Positions 40,470-49,946 of a DNA stretch of 64,000 bases are shown piece after piece. The DNA lies in NCBI GenBank assembly GCA_039105265.1, contig JAPFFF010000086.1:1-64000 (forward strand), given 5' to 3'. Position 1 is the stretch's first letter. Every line of letters begins with the position of its first letter. Position numbers and translations under genes: made by a program. The DNA is from Tritrichomonas musculus (Eukaryota > Parabasalia > Tritrichomonadida > Tritrichomonadidae). The notes under the pieces are model-generated. The model was not told the origin of the DNA. It ran no database searches and saw only the letters and a list, made by a program, of their open reading frames with translations.

Positions 40470-41807
40470 ATGAGCGTTGTCCCAACTAACACCCAAGTAG
40501 TTTCATATGAAGGTTCTTTCTGCAAGGAATTGGAGATTCGTATGAACAAAATATTGAATAAATCCCAACGTGAACATGATCGCGAGTCAGCTATCAAGTG
40601 CTATATACATAAGGAGCTCTCGCTTGATGAGTACGATGAGTGGATCCAAGATATGAATACCAAAATTGATTGTTATACAAACATTGAATCTCCTGAGCGA
40701 GCACTGCTAATGAAGGAGTTATCATATATCAACCGAGATCGCGAACGTCTAATGAAATTTCAAGATGAGCTCGATAAGAAACGCAAAACTTTGATTTACA
40801 GTTATACACACCCCCTTGATTATGCCGTTGACATCATCACAAAGGATATCAATATGTTCAACCAGAATTTGCTCAGTTGCATATTCGAATCGTTTGTCAA
40901 TAAGGTCAAATCCTTATGTCCCAAAGACAAATCATATGAGGGTACCATTAAATTCGTATACTATGATAGAACCTCTACCAAGGTCATAAACCTATTCGAT
41001 TCATTAACACAAAGATTAATATCTAGCTTCACCAAGTTACTCGCTGAAGTTGCAACAAATGAATATTTCGCAAATGATATACATAAATATGATTCCCTAG
41101 TGAAATTGCGCGAGGAAATCAGTAATGCTTGTTATAATCTATACCTTGGAACAATCATTGATGCAATCGATAATAAACTTGATCAATATCCCCCAACTGA
41201 AATGTCATCTAGTGAACTCGTTATTGGGTACTCTAGAGTACTCATGAAGAATCTCAATGAATATATCTTACACGATTTATCCAAAATCATCGATAAGGAA
41301 ATCAAGGATTGCATTGCAAAAATATGTGAAAATGAGCTCTTAAATTATATCCACATTAAGGAACCAGAGATGGCTGAGAAATCCAAACAGAGTTTGACTG
41401 AGGTATCTACCAAGGTATCTGCCAAGGAATCAAATACTGAATCCCAAACTACACCCATTGTTGAAGAATCCAAACAAAGTTTGGCTGAGGCATCAAATGC
41501 CGAACCTGAGATAGCTGAGGTATCTGCCAAGGAATCAAATGCCGAACCCCAGCATACACCCATTATAGCTGAAGTATATGAGATTGATCAGGAGAAGACC
41601 TTAGACGATTTCATTAAGGGTCTCCCAAATGATAAGATATGTATAGTAGAATTGACTCAAAAATATAATGCGTACTTCGACACTAATGTAACCCCTCGTG
41701 GATTAGGTGTAATACTCTCAAAATCGGGTAAACTGAGAACGCAGTTCCTGCTTAAGACCATTGCATGGGAGAAGAGTAAGAGAGTTATATACTATAGCAA
41801 GGCTTGA
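40470..41807 (+). CDS. Unknown protein in an inverted-repeat-bracketed gene (element C)
   Basis: 445 aa from MSVVPTNTQVVSYEG, chosen because a T-rich leader precedes this ATG. Residues about 20-300 are helical and charged. Next comes a low-complexity repeat region (ESKQSLAEASNAEPE and KVSAKESN variants). The final 75 residues (DDFIKGLPNDKICIVELTQ ... RVIYYSKA) look like a small helix-turn-helix domain, similar in pattern to the end of the element B gene 23504-24514. Both genes are bracketed by inverted repeats and precede polB. It contains one copy of the recurring GAGAACGCAGTTCCTGC sequence (41735-41751). Function is unknown; DNA binding is a guess. Confidence 0.65.
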   Translation: MSVVPTNTQVVSYEGSFCKELEIRMNKILNKSQREHDRESAIKCYIHKELSLDEYDEWIQDMNTKIDCYTNIESPERALLMKELSYINRDRERLMKFQDELDKKRKTLIYSYTHPLDYAVDIITKDINMFNQNLLSCIFESFVNKVKSLCPKDKSYEGTIKFVYYDRTSTKVINLFDSLTQRLISSFTKLLAEVATNEYFANDIHKYDSLVKLREEISNACYNLYLGTIIDAIDNKLDQYPPTEMSSSELVIGYSRVLMKNLNEYILHDLSKIIDKEIKDCIAKICENELLNYIHIKEPEMAEKSKQSLTEVSTKVSAKESNTESQTTPIVEESKQSLAEASNAEPEIAEVSAKESNAEPQHTPIIAEVYEIDQEKTLDDFIKGLPNDKICIVELTQKYNAYFDTNVTPRGLGVILSKSGKLRTQFLLKTIAWEKSKRVIYYSKA

Positions 41808-41875
41808 ATAATTTATTTTTGGACTTATGAGGATTCCCAATTAAAGGATTTACCTAAATTGAATTTTATGACTCC

Positions 41876-41938
41876 CCTCTTGGGTACCCCTATACCAATT
41901 TGAGGTGAGGTATGAGGTATGAGGTATGAGGTGTGAGG
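41876..41938 (-). repeat. Right arm of 63-bp inverted repeat around gene 40470-41807
   Basis: Reverse complement of 40311-40373, about 70 bp after the stop codon and about 60 bp before the next start. Confidence 0.95.
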
Positions 41939-41998
41939 TGTGAGATGAGTCCATAACTAACTAGTTCTCAATGCAACTCAATTTTTATCCAGCTTGAA

Positions 41999-42766
41999 AT
42001 GGAATCAACAGCAATCAACATTCCAATGTCAGCCATTGTCGAACCAATCAATGACGAATATGAATACATCCAGTATAATGAGAAGCTTCGTTTGATACAT
42101 TCCATTAATGATGATATGTACCAGATGCAATCGATTCTCACTGCATGTAATTCAAAGAAACAAGCTTATAGGTGGAGGCAACTCGCTGAAACCAATGAAA
42201 TTCTTGATGAATTATCGTCACAGCAAAATTGCTGCGACCTAGATATTGTTCAAGATAGACCTAATTTACCGAATGATTTGAAAGGCACATACATACACCG
42301 ATTGCTTGTCAATGATGTTGCATGCTGGGCTAATCGAAAGTATGCCATATATATTGCCAAACTATTGGATTCATATTTTGAGAAGCAACGTGAGCAGCTG
42401 GTTAACAAAATCGATGACCTAACTCCAAGGGCTGTCCCCAAAGATCACAAACATAGCTACCGATATATGATATGGCTTGAGGAACTTCCCAAAAATAAGA
42501 ATTTTGTGATACTCCATCTCGTTCGTCGCAACAAGCATTCATGGAGGCAGGTCAGTAAGATTTATCAAGATGAGAAGAAGCGCTGGGCATATGTTGATGA
42601 CCTACCAATTGCGATGACCCCGAATGAAGATATCAAACGAATGGCCAAAGCTATGTTCAAAGGGGATGATGTCCGTGTAGGTGGTACTGATATTATCATT
42701 AACAAATCATGCCTTGATGAGTTTCATGAAGCTGTAGACAAATACTTTAAAAATATGCATCTTTAA
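41999..42766 (+). CDS. Unknown protein, element C early region
   Basis: 255 aa starting MESTAINIPMSAIVEP after the leader ATTTTTATCCAGCTTGAA. It is helical in the first 140 residues. Then comes a mixed alpha/beta part with HSYRYMIWLEELPKNKNF, LVRRNKHSWRQVSKIYQDE and a final helix FHEAVDKYFKNMHL. It lies in a run of four short plus-strand genes before polB. The hairpin CAGCAAAATTGCTG lies inside it at 42221-42234. Not recognised. Confidence 0.6.
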   Translation: MESTAINIPMSAIVEPINDEYEYIQYNEKLRLIHSINDDMYQMQSILTACNSKKQAYRWRQLAETNEILDELSSQQNCCDLDIVQDRPNLPNDLKGTYIHRLLVNDVACWANRKYAIYIAKLLDSYFEKQREQLVNKIDDLTPRAVPKDHKHSYRYMIWLEELPKNKNFVILHLVRRNKHSWRQVSKIYQDEKKRWAYVDDLPIAMTPNEDIKRMAKAMFKGDDVRVGGTDIIINKSCLDEFHEAVDKYFKNMHL

Positions 42767-42776
42767 ATAATATTTT

Positions 42777-42785
42777 ATTTTTGCA
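42777..42785 (+). promoter_or_regulatory. ATTTTTGCA motif before gene 42789
   Basis: Four bases before the start codon. The same 9-mer lies just upstream of the start at 43328-43336, 62187-62195 and, on minus, 58828-58836. Probably a core promoter or initiator with a very short leader (inference). Confidence 0.5.
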
Positions 42786-42788
42786 TAA

Positions 42789-43322
42789 ATGGATATTTCA
42801 GCTACAGAATCTGACACTGATATGCTCTCAAAGATCGTAGATGGTATCACCGATTTGCGCCGAGATGTCAAGCATTTGATTAAACGTTGGAGCAGTAAAC
42901 GCAAACCTTCCACAGATTCACCTCAGGATTCAACTCAGGATTCAACTCAGGACTCACCTCCTGAAGCAACTGAGAACGCAGTTCCTGCCTCACCTCCTGA
43001 TGAAACTGAAACTCAATCTATTGAACATCCTCGACCTCGTTTAAATCGAACTCATATATTCAATCGAAGCAAGTTTTTGGATATTGAGGATCATGACCGA
43101 TTGATACAATATGTCACATCAAAGGATGTAATTGATGCGGTCTCCAACGTGGAACCTCATAAACGAGTATCTCTATTGCGTAGACTCATCTACGATAACC
43201 TAAAGTTGAGTATCTCCATGTATATGACCCAAAAATTAATCAACACCCATATGCCTATAAACGGTCCCCCAAGGGAAACAGCTCCAGACCCCGATGATGA
43301 GATCGATACAACCGATTTCTAA
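42789..43322 (+). CDS. Unknown protein with Ser/Asp/Pro linker (element C)
   Basis: 177 aa starting MDISATESDTDMLSKIV. A short N-terminal helix (DGITDLRRDVKHLIKRW) is followed by a disordered linker with DSPQDSTQDSTQDSPPEAT repeats and TENAVPASP, whose DNA is a copy of the recurring sequence CTGAGAACGCAGTTCCTGC (42970-42988). A helical C-terminal domain (DRLIQYVTSKDVIDAVSN ... MTQKLINTHM) completes it. The start codon is 23 bp after the previous stop. Not recognised. Confidence 0.6.
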   Translation: MDISATESDTDMLSKIVDGITDLRRDVKHLIKRWSSKRKPSTDSPQDSTQDSTQDSPPEATENAVPASPPDETETQSIEHPRPRLNRTHIFNRSKFLDIEDHDRLIQYVTSKDVIDAVSNVEPHKRVSLLRRLIYDNLKLSISMYMTQKLINTHMPINGPPRETAPDPDDEIDTTDF

Positions 43323-43327
43323 TTTAA

Positions 43328-43336
43328 ATTTTTGCA
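43328..43336 (+). promoter_or_regulatory. ATTTTTGCA motif before gene 43346
   Basis: Ten bases before the start codon and about six after the previous stop; the same motif as at 42777-42785. Confidence 0.5.
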
Positions 43337-43345
43337 ACTCTCAAA

Positions 43346-43669
43346 ATGACAAATTTTGTAACTCTCAAGGATAAACCTAATTGGAACTACTTTAAGGATA
43401 ATATATTACCTAACATACAGATTATCCAAAATACAAAGGACTGGTTAACAATTAAGGGATTCACTACCGCCAACAACAACTACATCTATATCATCTATAC
43501 ACATGTTGATTTAGGGTATACAATTGAAGATGCCAATAGAGATATGATGTGGACGAATGGTCCTCTATATAATATACAAAATACTTTTATTCGTACCTTC
43601 ACTGATGAGACCTCCAATATAGCACACACATCTTGGAAATACGAATGGACACTATATTTTAATCACTAG
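43346..43669 (+). CDS. Small unknown protein, element C
   Basis: 107 aa starting MTNFVTLKDKPNWNYF. Alternating beta and helix, rich in Asn, Thr and Trp (TSWKYEWTLYFNH at the end). It has no cysteines, no membrane segment and no motif known to me. It is the last of four short plus-strand genes before polB. Confidence 0.5.
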   Translation: MTNFVTLKDKPNWNYFKDNILPNIQIIQNTKDWLTIKGFTTANNNYIYIIYTHVDLGYTIEDANRDMMWTNGPLYNIQNTFIRTFTDETSNIAHTSWKYEWTLYFNH

Positions 43670-44180
43670 GACTAAAAAATATTTTTGCAAAAACCGACCC
43701 CATGAGAATGTATATTCATACTGGATGCGTAATGCATTCGATATGAGATGATAAGTGCCCGGGATGATACCACCCCATAAAGAGAAACAGTTGCATCCAC
43801 CATGAGGCTGGTTGGGGTTGCAAATGCCGGCAAATGCCCGTATTACCCCATAATCCACAAGTAATAGCTTACCCAAGGTGTTTAGTGCGCTAGGGTTCTA
43901 TCACAAATATGGACCGGAAATAATACGAAAAATCGGTATGGCAGTGAATCGAACCTATGCCTGTAGTTTGCTTGCAAATGTCCCAAAGGGACCCGAAGCC
44001 CGGAGACATCCTTCTTGATCCAACAACTATACCAGTTAGCGCTAACACATATATGTTTTCGATTTAGCATTTAATTGGTTCCAACTACATTGCAGGGAGT
44101 ATGTACATGATTAAAATTCAAAAATAATATTTAATCAATATTTTTGCGATGACTATTTTTGTATTTTTACGTTCAGGCAA
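43670..44180. other. Non-coding region before polB of element C, with tRNA-like boxes on minus
   Basis: About 510 bp without a credible gene. On the minus strand, TAGCGCTAACTGG (44032-44044) and GGTTCGATTCA (43944-43954) resemble pol III A and B boxes, but no acceptor or T-stem can be formed, so I do not call a tRNA. Short hairpins (GTCCCTTTGGGAC, TTTGCAAGCAAA) lie between. The 3' part is AT-rich and holds ATTTTTGCG at 44140-44148, 33 bp before the polymerase start. Confidence 0.45.
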
Positions 44181-47100
44181 ATGAGTAATATTACAAATGG
44201 ACATTTTGGTAAAATTCCTACAAAAACTGTCAAAAATTATATCAATATTGTTAATAATGAGTTCGGTGGCAACATCCCAACCAACCTCACATATGTCGCT
44301 CAGCTGAGCAAGCTCAGTAGGTTCCTCAATGAGAAATCATTTGTAGATCGAATAGGTTTTGATACTAGGTCTGCTCTTCAGGAATCGCATTTTGATACAT
44401 TCTTTGGACAACTGAGGGCTGAACAAGAGGATGAGCAGTTGAGGGCTGAAACTGAACAGAGGTTGCGTAAACTAGAGGATGACAGACTTGAACAGGAACG
44501 CCTTAAGCAGAAACAGGAACTTGCTGAGAAGGAACGCAAACGGCTTGAGCGTGATCGATTGAAACAGGAGCGATTGGCTAAAGAAGCAGAAGAGCAGGAA
44601 CGCAAACGGCTTGAGCGTGATCGATTGAAACAGGAGAGATTGGAACAGGAACTTGCTGAGAAGGAACGCAAACGGCTTGAGCGTGATCGATTGAAACAGG
44701 AACGTGAACGCAAGCGAATTGCCGAAGAGAGGGAACGGGAGCTGAATCGTAAGATTACGAATGGGAATTTCGATAAAAGGTATATACCTACAGAAACTGT
44801 CAAAAATTATATCAATATTGTTAATAATGAGTTCGGTGGCAACATCCCCCTCACTGATAAATATATTGTTGAGCTGACTAAACTTTCGGGGTTCCTCAAT
44901 GAGAACTCATTTATAACTCGCACAGGTTTCAATCCCGATGGTATTCTCGAGGAATCACATTTTGATACATTCTTTGGACAACTTAGGGATGAACGTGCTG
45001 AGCAGGAGCGCTTGGAACAGGAACTTCTTGAACAGGAGCGTGCTGAACAGGAGCGATTGGAGCGTAAACGTGCAAAGAGACATGCCAAAAAAGCTCGTAA
45101 ACGGGAGCGTGCTGAGCAGGAGCGCTTGGAACAGGAACGTATTGAGCGTGAGCGTGCTGAACGCCTTGCAAATGATAATGATTATTTCAATAAATTCAAT
45201 AGAGCTGATTACAAGGTTGATAACCCCATTGATGCATTTCAACATAAGAATACTCGAGATAAGTTTAAACAAAAACTTGTAAGGGAACGTATTGAGCATG
45301 AGCGTGCTGAACGCCTTGCAGCCGATAATGATTATTTCAATAAATTTGATAGAACTGATTACAAGGTTGATGATCCCATTGATGCATTTCAACATAAGAA
45401 TACTCGAGATAAGTTTAAACAAAAACTTGTAAGGGAACGTATTGAGCGTGAGCGTGCTGAACGCCTTGCAGCCGATAATGATTACTTCAGTAAATTCAAT
45501 AGAGATGATTACAAGATTAATGACCCCATTGATGCATTTCATCGTATGAATACTCAAGATGAGTTCCAACAGCAATTAGATGATGAACGCAAAGTATGTT
45601 CATACTTCAACAAGTATTACCCCGAATATCTCAATAGAGCTGAAATACAAGATATACTCAAAAACAGGTCCAAAGTTATAAAACTAGCTCATATTATTGA
45701 TGGTAGCACTAATATTGATGGTATCCCCAAGGACCCTGAAAATAATGAGATATTCGAGTACCTCAGTGAGTTCGGTCATGAATTCAAATCGAAACATACT
45801 GGTTTCCTCATGGTGAATGAACCTGAGGACTATGATAAGGCTGTAGAGGCTTGGAATAAATATAACAAATATGCTGATAATGATTACAATGAACGCGAGG
45901 ATATTGATACATATGAGCCAATATACATATACTACTTCAACTCGATATCTACATTGAACAGTATATATGATGGTTTGCAACAGGTTTATAAACGCGAGGT
46001 AAAACCATTCAAAATCTATTTCCAACTCTCGGGCGTATTTGAGACCTCCAGTGCTGAGAATGACACATTCCAATATACAGCTAGGGAAATCAATTGGAAC
46101 AACTATAAGTCAGCCATCCCAATTGTGGTTCGTGATGAGCAATCACTTGATATCGTGAAGTATTATATTGAATCAGTACTGCACTCATATGAAACCTCAA
46201 CATCGAGCACCAAGTTGATTCTCGTAGGAACCGTTTCATTCACGGTATCTCGAATGGTCAAGGTTAGTGGTCCCATCAAAGATTTGCCTAAGGAAATCAA
46301 AAATAATAAATTCATCATCACAGATAACGCCGATGACAATCTATGTTGGTATCGATTTCTGGCTGCATGTCTCGATGACCATCTAGTTAAACCCAAATCT
46401 GGTTGCAAACCCAAATCTGGTTGCAAAACTAAGCATCGTACTCAAGCAGCTAGGAAGCTCCTATGCGAGGATCACAATATAGTGTATTCAACTAAGCCAT
46501 CTCAAGCTGCAATTGACCTCCTGAACAACTATCCGGGTACATCAATTGAATCCATGAAGGCATCCGCCGAGAAGCATCACTTGAATGTGGACATCTATGA
46601 GTACTTGGAGGATCTCAAAGTTTATAACCTTCAGGACCAATGGAAATACAATGAGGATAACTCATTTAGGAAATCCGCATTGCTGTTCACTCAAAATCGA
46701 ATCATTCATATAATGTACATCAAGGATGCTGAGAAGCTGACCAACATCCATATCTGCCCAAAGTGTGGTTCATATGCACATTATGGTCATCACAATATGA
46801 ATCGCTTCAAGAACCATGTTGATAACTGTACTGGTGTATTTCGAAAACAATTCATACCCAATCGTGAACCACTACCATACTGTCCACATATACTCGGCAA
46901 TCCGGTGTACGAATATTGCTTAGCATATAATCTCAAATGGAAACCCAACATATATTACATCACCTACGATTTCGAAACAGTTGAACAGCCTGTGAATGCA
47001 TCTATTGGTTCATCCACAACCATCAACTCACGACTGATTCCCCTTAGCGTATCGTCATGTGTCAAATCGCAATCTGGTTGTACCACAAAGCACTTCTCAT

Positions 47101-49913
47101 TAAGAGATTCAACTGAGTTCATCATCAAGTGGATCGAGTGGTTGTTTGAGCAATCCAAGCAGGTGTATCACGATAAGGTTCAATATATGAAATCCTTCAT
47201 CAATCAACCAGTTGACAATCTCAAAACCATTGATCGCAACCTGAATGTGATAACCGTATTTGGATTCAACTCGAGTAGATTCGATAGCAACCTATTCAAG
47301 GAGTATCTCAATTACAGTTCAGGAAGCAATTCCATTATCAAGCGAAATATGTTCTGGAGTGTTGAACCCAATAGCATCATTGGTACCACATCCTCATTGA
47401 AGCAGTTCATATTGAAGTCACCCAAATACGACACCAAGTTGAGATTCATCGATGCACAATCATTTGTCGCAGGAGGTACATTACGACAATTCGGGGTTGA
47501 TTTTGGGGGAGTTGAGAATAGCTCAAAGGGTGTGTTCCCATATGAAGCCATCAACACTGAGAACTACAATGAGGTCCTCTCAAAAGCAGAGCCATTTGAG
47601 TATGAGGCGTTCTATAGCTATCTCAACCAGAAGAATCCATTGACACCAGATGATTACAAGCTATATCTCGAGGATGCCAAAAATTATAAAACCCGATGGG
47701 ACTACCTACTTGCATACAATGATAATGATGTCGAGATGATGATCAAACCCATTGACAACCTGATTGCACTCAATGCGCAGTACAACGTGGACCTCATCTC
47801 AAACCTATCGCTAAGCAAGAATGCATCCTGTATCAAGTACGCACTCGCATATAAGGAATTTGAGGAAGAATTCCATTCTCCAAATGCCGAATACTCTATA
47901 CAGAATCCCATTAACGAATTCAAGCCAAATCTCAAGTGGTGGCGATTCAAATGCGAGAACTACTATAACCAGGATGTCAAATATAATCTAGCTCATAAGG
48001 ACCACCTCAGGAATCTCGATAGATGTGTTTGCGAGGAGCAATTCGATAAGTTCATGGAGATGTACAACAATCCTGATACTGGCAAGTGCCATCTCTGTGG
48101 TGAGCACTTCACATGGACCAACAGACCTACTCTCGATAGAATCAATAATGATATCGGTCATGAACTCAGTAACTGTAAACTCGCTTGTGCGGAATGCAAC
48201 AGACTTCGCAGTCGTGATGACCCCAATATAACCAAACTACGAATTCAGCTGAAGAAGTACTGCAAGATGATGCATCTCCCAACACTCATCAACGATGAAC
48301 AGGAGTATTACAGCTTACGGAACAACATCACTGGTGGTCTATCCAATGTCATGCACCGAGTCAACATCAAGGGTCATACCAAAATAAACCGTTTTAGATA
48401 CAACGCCGTTGATCACAAGGTAATCTCATATGATACTCCTCATACGATGACTCACATTGTTGGAGTTGATTTCAATAGCTTATATCCATCAGCATTCAGT
48501 TCAACCAAACATGATTTCAATCCATATCACAGAGGGGTTATGTATATGCCAGGTTCCATGATAGAGCGATTCGAGGTGTATAAGGATGGTACCAAAAATA
48601 TGAACACCTACAACTCATGTATGCATATCATCAACAGCCAGAAGCTCCGAAAGCATCCCAAATTCCTGTTCAAAGCGGAGGTCATGTTGAAATGCCCAAT
48701 ATCCAAAATCAACTACTTCATCAATTTCCCACCTGTATTTCGCAATTTCGATATCACCAATGATGAGGCCACAATTGGTCCATATATGCACAACTACATG
48801 ACTCGCAATAAGCTTCCATCGGTTGACAAAACTGAACGGAAGCTGACCATGAGTGTTGATACAATGGGTACCTATCAGACATTCTCGAACTACTACCTCT
48901 GGTTCCTCCTCGACCATGGACTTGTCATCGAGGATATCAAGAGTCTCACCAAATACGAGGCTCATCGCGGATTCAACCCATTTGTTAGCGAGTTCATGAA
49001 ACGCCGTCAGGATATCATATCGGGAGTTGCTAAGGGGAATGGCGCTGAAAGCGACTTGAGCGTAGCGAATGAGAAGTTCTACAAGATCAGCATGAATGGC
49101 TCATATGGGTACGATGGGATGAACACCGAGAAGTTCTCCAAAATCAAGATATGCTCACGCGATAAGACCTTCCAGAATATCATCTATGACAACTATGTCA
49201 GTGGCACCAAATTGAGTGATGACAACTATCTACTCCAGATGAACCCAAAGAGCTTCAAATGCACGACATGCCTTCAGGAATCATTCTGGACTCTAGATAA
49301 TGCCAAATTCTGGTATCTCACATTCATATACGACTTCATGTACAAGTGCCTTGATGTGGAGCGATTCCATTTCATAGAGGGGGACACTGATAGTGCATAT
49401 TTTGCAGTTGCTGGTGATGATACCAAGGGGTCCGATCAAGAGTTCAAATACATCATCAAGAATAGGGCATTCTATGATGAGAACATATATAAGTTCATGC
49501 CGAATCCCAATATAAACACAATCGCTGATGAGAAGAAAATACTGGGTCTCTGCATTGAGAAATATGGTGAGAATATGATAGCGTTAGCCCCCAAGTGCTA
49601 CACCATATTTAATAGTGGAGCTGTCACCAAGGCACTCAAACTCAAGGGGGTCTCCCTCAAGAAAAACCGTATTACAAGTGATGATTACAAGGACATCATC
49701 GACAATGGCGGTGTGAAGGTTGGCAAAAATATCAATCTGCAGATGGTGATGAATAACAAAATCCAGAGCAAAATCAGTGAGATGGCGATGTCCAAGATCA
49801 CGGTAAACAAGAATGCTCTCACCGGGACTCACACCAAAATGATTGTCCTCGAGAACCAATCCTGTGCACCATTCATCCACGGACTCACATCAGGGGACTA
49901 TATTATGCTCTAA
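44181..49913 (+). CDS. polB: Giant PolB of element C with repeat/coiled-coil N-terminus, OTU-like segment, zinc finger and internal HNH
   Basis: 1910 aa, whole. Residues 1-85 and 191-276 are two copies of one module (VKNYINIVNNEFGGNIP, ESHFDTFFGQLR). Between and after them is a charged coiled coil of ERKRLERDRLKQERL units, and about 329-480 holds three copies of a 50-residue module (DYKVDDPIDAFQHKNT). DNLCWYRFLAACL (718) resembles an OTU core. A Cys/His finger CPKC...H..H...C lies at 859. Exonuclease: YDFETV (929), GFNSSRFDS (1027), YNDNDVEM (1180). An HNH-type domain, CHLC...LDRINNDIGH...C..CN, occupies 1302-1347. Polymerase: VDFNSLYPSAF (1430), ISMNGSYGYD (1633), GDTDSAYF (1733). It replicates the element; the N-terminal modules are of unknown use. 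Confidence 0.93.
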   Translation: MSNITNGHFGKIPTKTVKNYINIVNNEFGGNIPTNLTYVAQLSKLSRFLNEKSFVDRIGFDTRSALQESHFDTFFGQLRAEQEDEQLRAETEQRLRKLEDDRLEQERLKQKQELAEKERKRLERDRLKQERLAKEAEEQERKRLERDRLKQERLEQELAEKERKRLERDRLKQERERKRIAEERERELNRKITNGNFDKRYIPTETVKNYINIVNNEFGGNIPLTDKYIVELTKLSGFLNENSFITRTGFNPDGILEESHFDTFFGQLRDERAEQERLEQELLEQERAEQERLERKRAKRHAKKARKRERAEQERLEQERIERERAERLANDNDYFNKFNRADYKVDNPIDAFQHKNTRDKFKQKLVRERIEHERAERLAADNDYFNKFDRTDYKVDDPIDAFQHKNTRDKFKQKLVRERIERERAERLAADNDYFSKFNRDDYKINDPIDAFHRMNTQDEFQQQLDDERKVCSYFNKYYPEYLNRAEIQDILKNRSKVIKLAHIIDGSTNIDGIPKDPENNEIFEYLSEFGHEFKSKHTGFLMVNEPEDYDKAVEAWNKYNKYADNDYNEREDIDTYEPIYIYYFNSISTLNSIYDGLQQVYKREVKPFKIYFQLSGVFETSSAENDTFQYTAREINWNNYKSAIPIVVRDEQSLDIVKYYIESVLHSYETSTSSTKLILVGTVSFTVSRMVKVSGPIKDLPKEIKNNKFIITDNADDNLCWYRFLAACLDDHLVKPKSGCKPKSGCKTKHRTQAARKLLCEDHNIVYSTKPSQAAIDLLNNYPGTSIESMKASAEKHHLNVDIYEYLEDLKVYNLQDQWKYNEDNSFRKSALLFTQNRIIHIMYIKDAEKLTNIHICPKCGSYAHYGHHNMNRFKNHVDNCTGVFRKQFIPNREPLPYCPHILGNPVYEYCLAYNLKWKPNIYYITYDFETVEQPVNASIGSSTTINSRLIPLSVSSCVKSQSGCTTKHFSLRDSTEFIIKWIEWLFEQSKQVYHDKVQYMKSFINQPVDNLKTIDRNLNVITVFGFNSSRFDSNLFKEYLNYSSGSNSIIKRNMFWSVEPNSIIGTTSSLKQFILKSPKYDTKLRFIDAQSFVAGGTLRQFGVDFGGVENSSKGVFPYEAINTENYNEVLSKAEPFEYEAFYSYLNQKNPLTPDDYKLYLEDAKNYKTRWDYLLAYNDNDVEMMIKPIDNLIALNAQYNVDLISNLSLSKNASCIKYALAYKEFEEEFHSPNAEYSIQNPINEFKPNLKWWRFKCENYYNQDVKYNLAHKDHLRNLDRCVCEEQFDKFMEMYNNPDTGKCHLCGEHFTWTNRPTLDRINNDIGHELSNCKLACAECNRLRSRDDPNITKLRIQLKKYCKMMHLPTLINDEQEYYSLRNNITGGLSNVMHRVNIKGHTKINRFRYNAVDHKVISYDTPHTMTHIVGVDFNSLYPSAFSSTKHDFNPYHRGVMYMPGSMIERFEVYKDGTKNMNTYNSCMHIINSQKLRKHPKFLFKAEVMLKCPISKINYFINFPPVFRNFDITNDEATIGPYMHNYMTRNKLPSVDKTERKLTMSVDTMGTYQTFSNYYLWFLLDHGLVIEDIKSLTKYEAHRGFNPFVSEFMKRRQDIISGVAKGNGAESDLSVANEKFYKISMNGSYGYDGMNTEKFSKIKICSRDKTFQNIIYDNYVSGTKLSDDNYLLQMNPKSFKCTTCLQESFWTLDNAKFWYLTFIYDFMYKCLDVERFHFIEGDTDSAYFAVAGDDTKGSDQEFKYIIKNRAFYDENIYKFMPNPNINTIADEKKILGLCIEKYGENMIALAPKCYTIFNSGAVTKALKLKGVSLKKNRITSDDYKDIIDNGGVKVGKNINLQMVMNNKIQSKISEMAMSKITVNKNALTGTHTKMIVLENQSCAPFIHGLTSGDYIML

Positions 49914-49923
49914 ATTTGGGTGA

Positions 49924-49937
49924 CAGCAAAATTGCTG
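49924..49937. repeat. Hairpin CAGCAAAATTGCTG (one of three copies in element C)
   Basis: Stem CAGCAA/TTGCTG. It lies between the convergent stops of polB and the fibre gene. Other copies are at 42221-42234 (in a gene) and 58854-58867 (between genes). Here and at 42221 it is followed by the same CGACCTA. It might end transcription at this site. Confidence 0.6.
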
Positions 49938-49946
49938 CGACCTACA

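Noticed and set aside
43930-44065. tRNA gene on the minus strand, suggested by A-box-like and B-box-like sequences
   Set aside because: The T-arm and acceptor stem do not pair, the spacing between the boxes is too long for a normal tRNA, and no anticodon arm is convincing. It is at best a decayed copy or chance.
22396-49880. Many long antisense open frames opposite the fibre, capsid and polymerase genes
   Set aside because: They are shadows of strongly biased coding frames; none has its own motif or leader.
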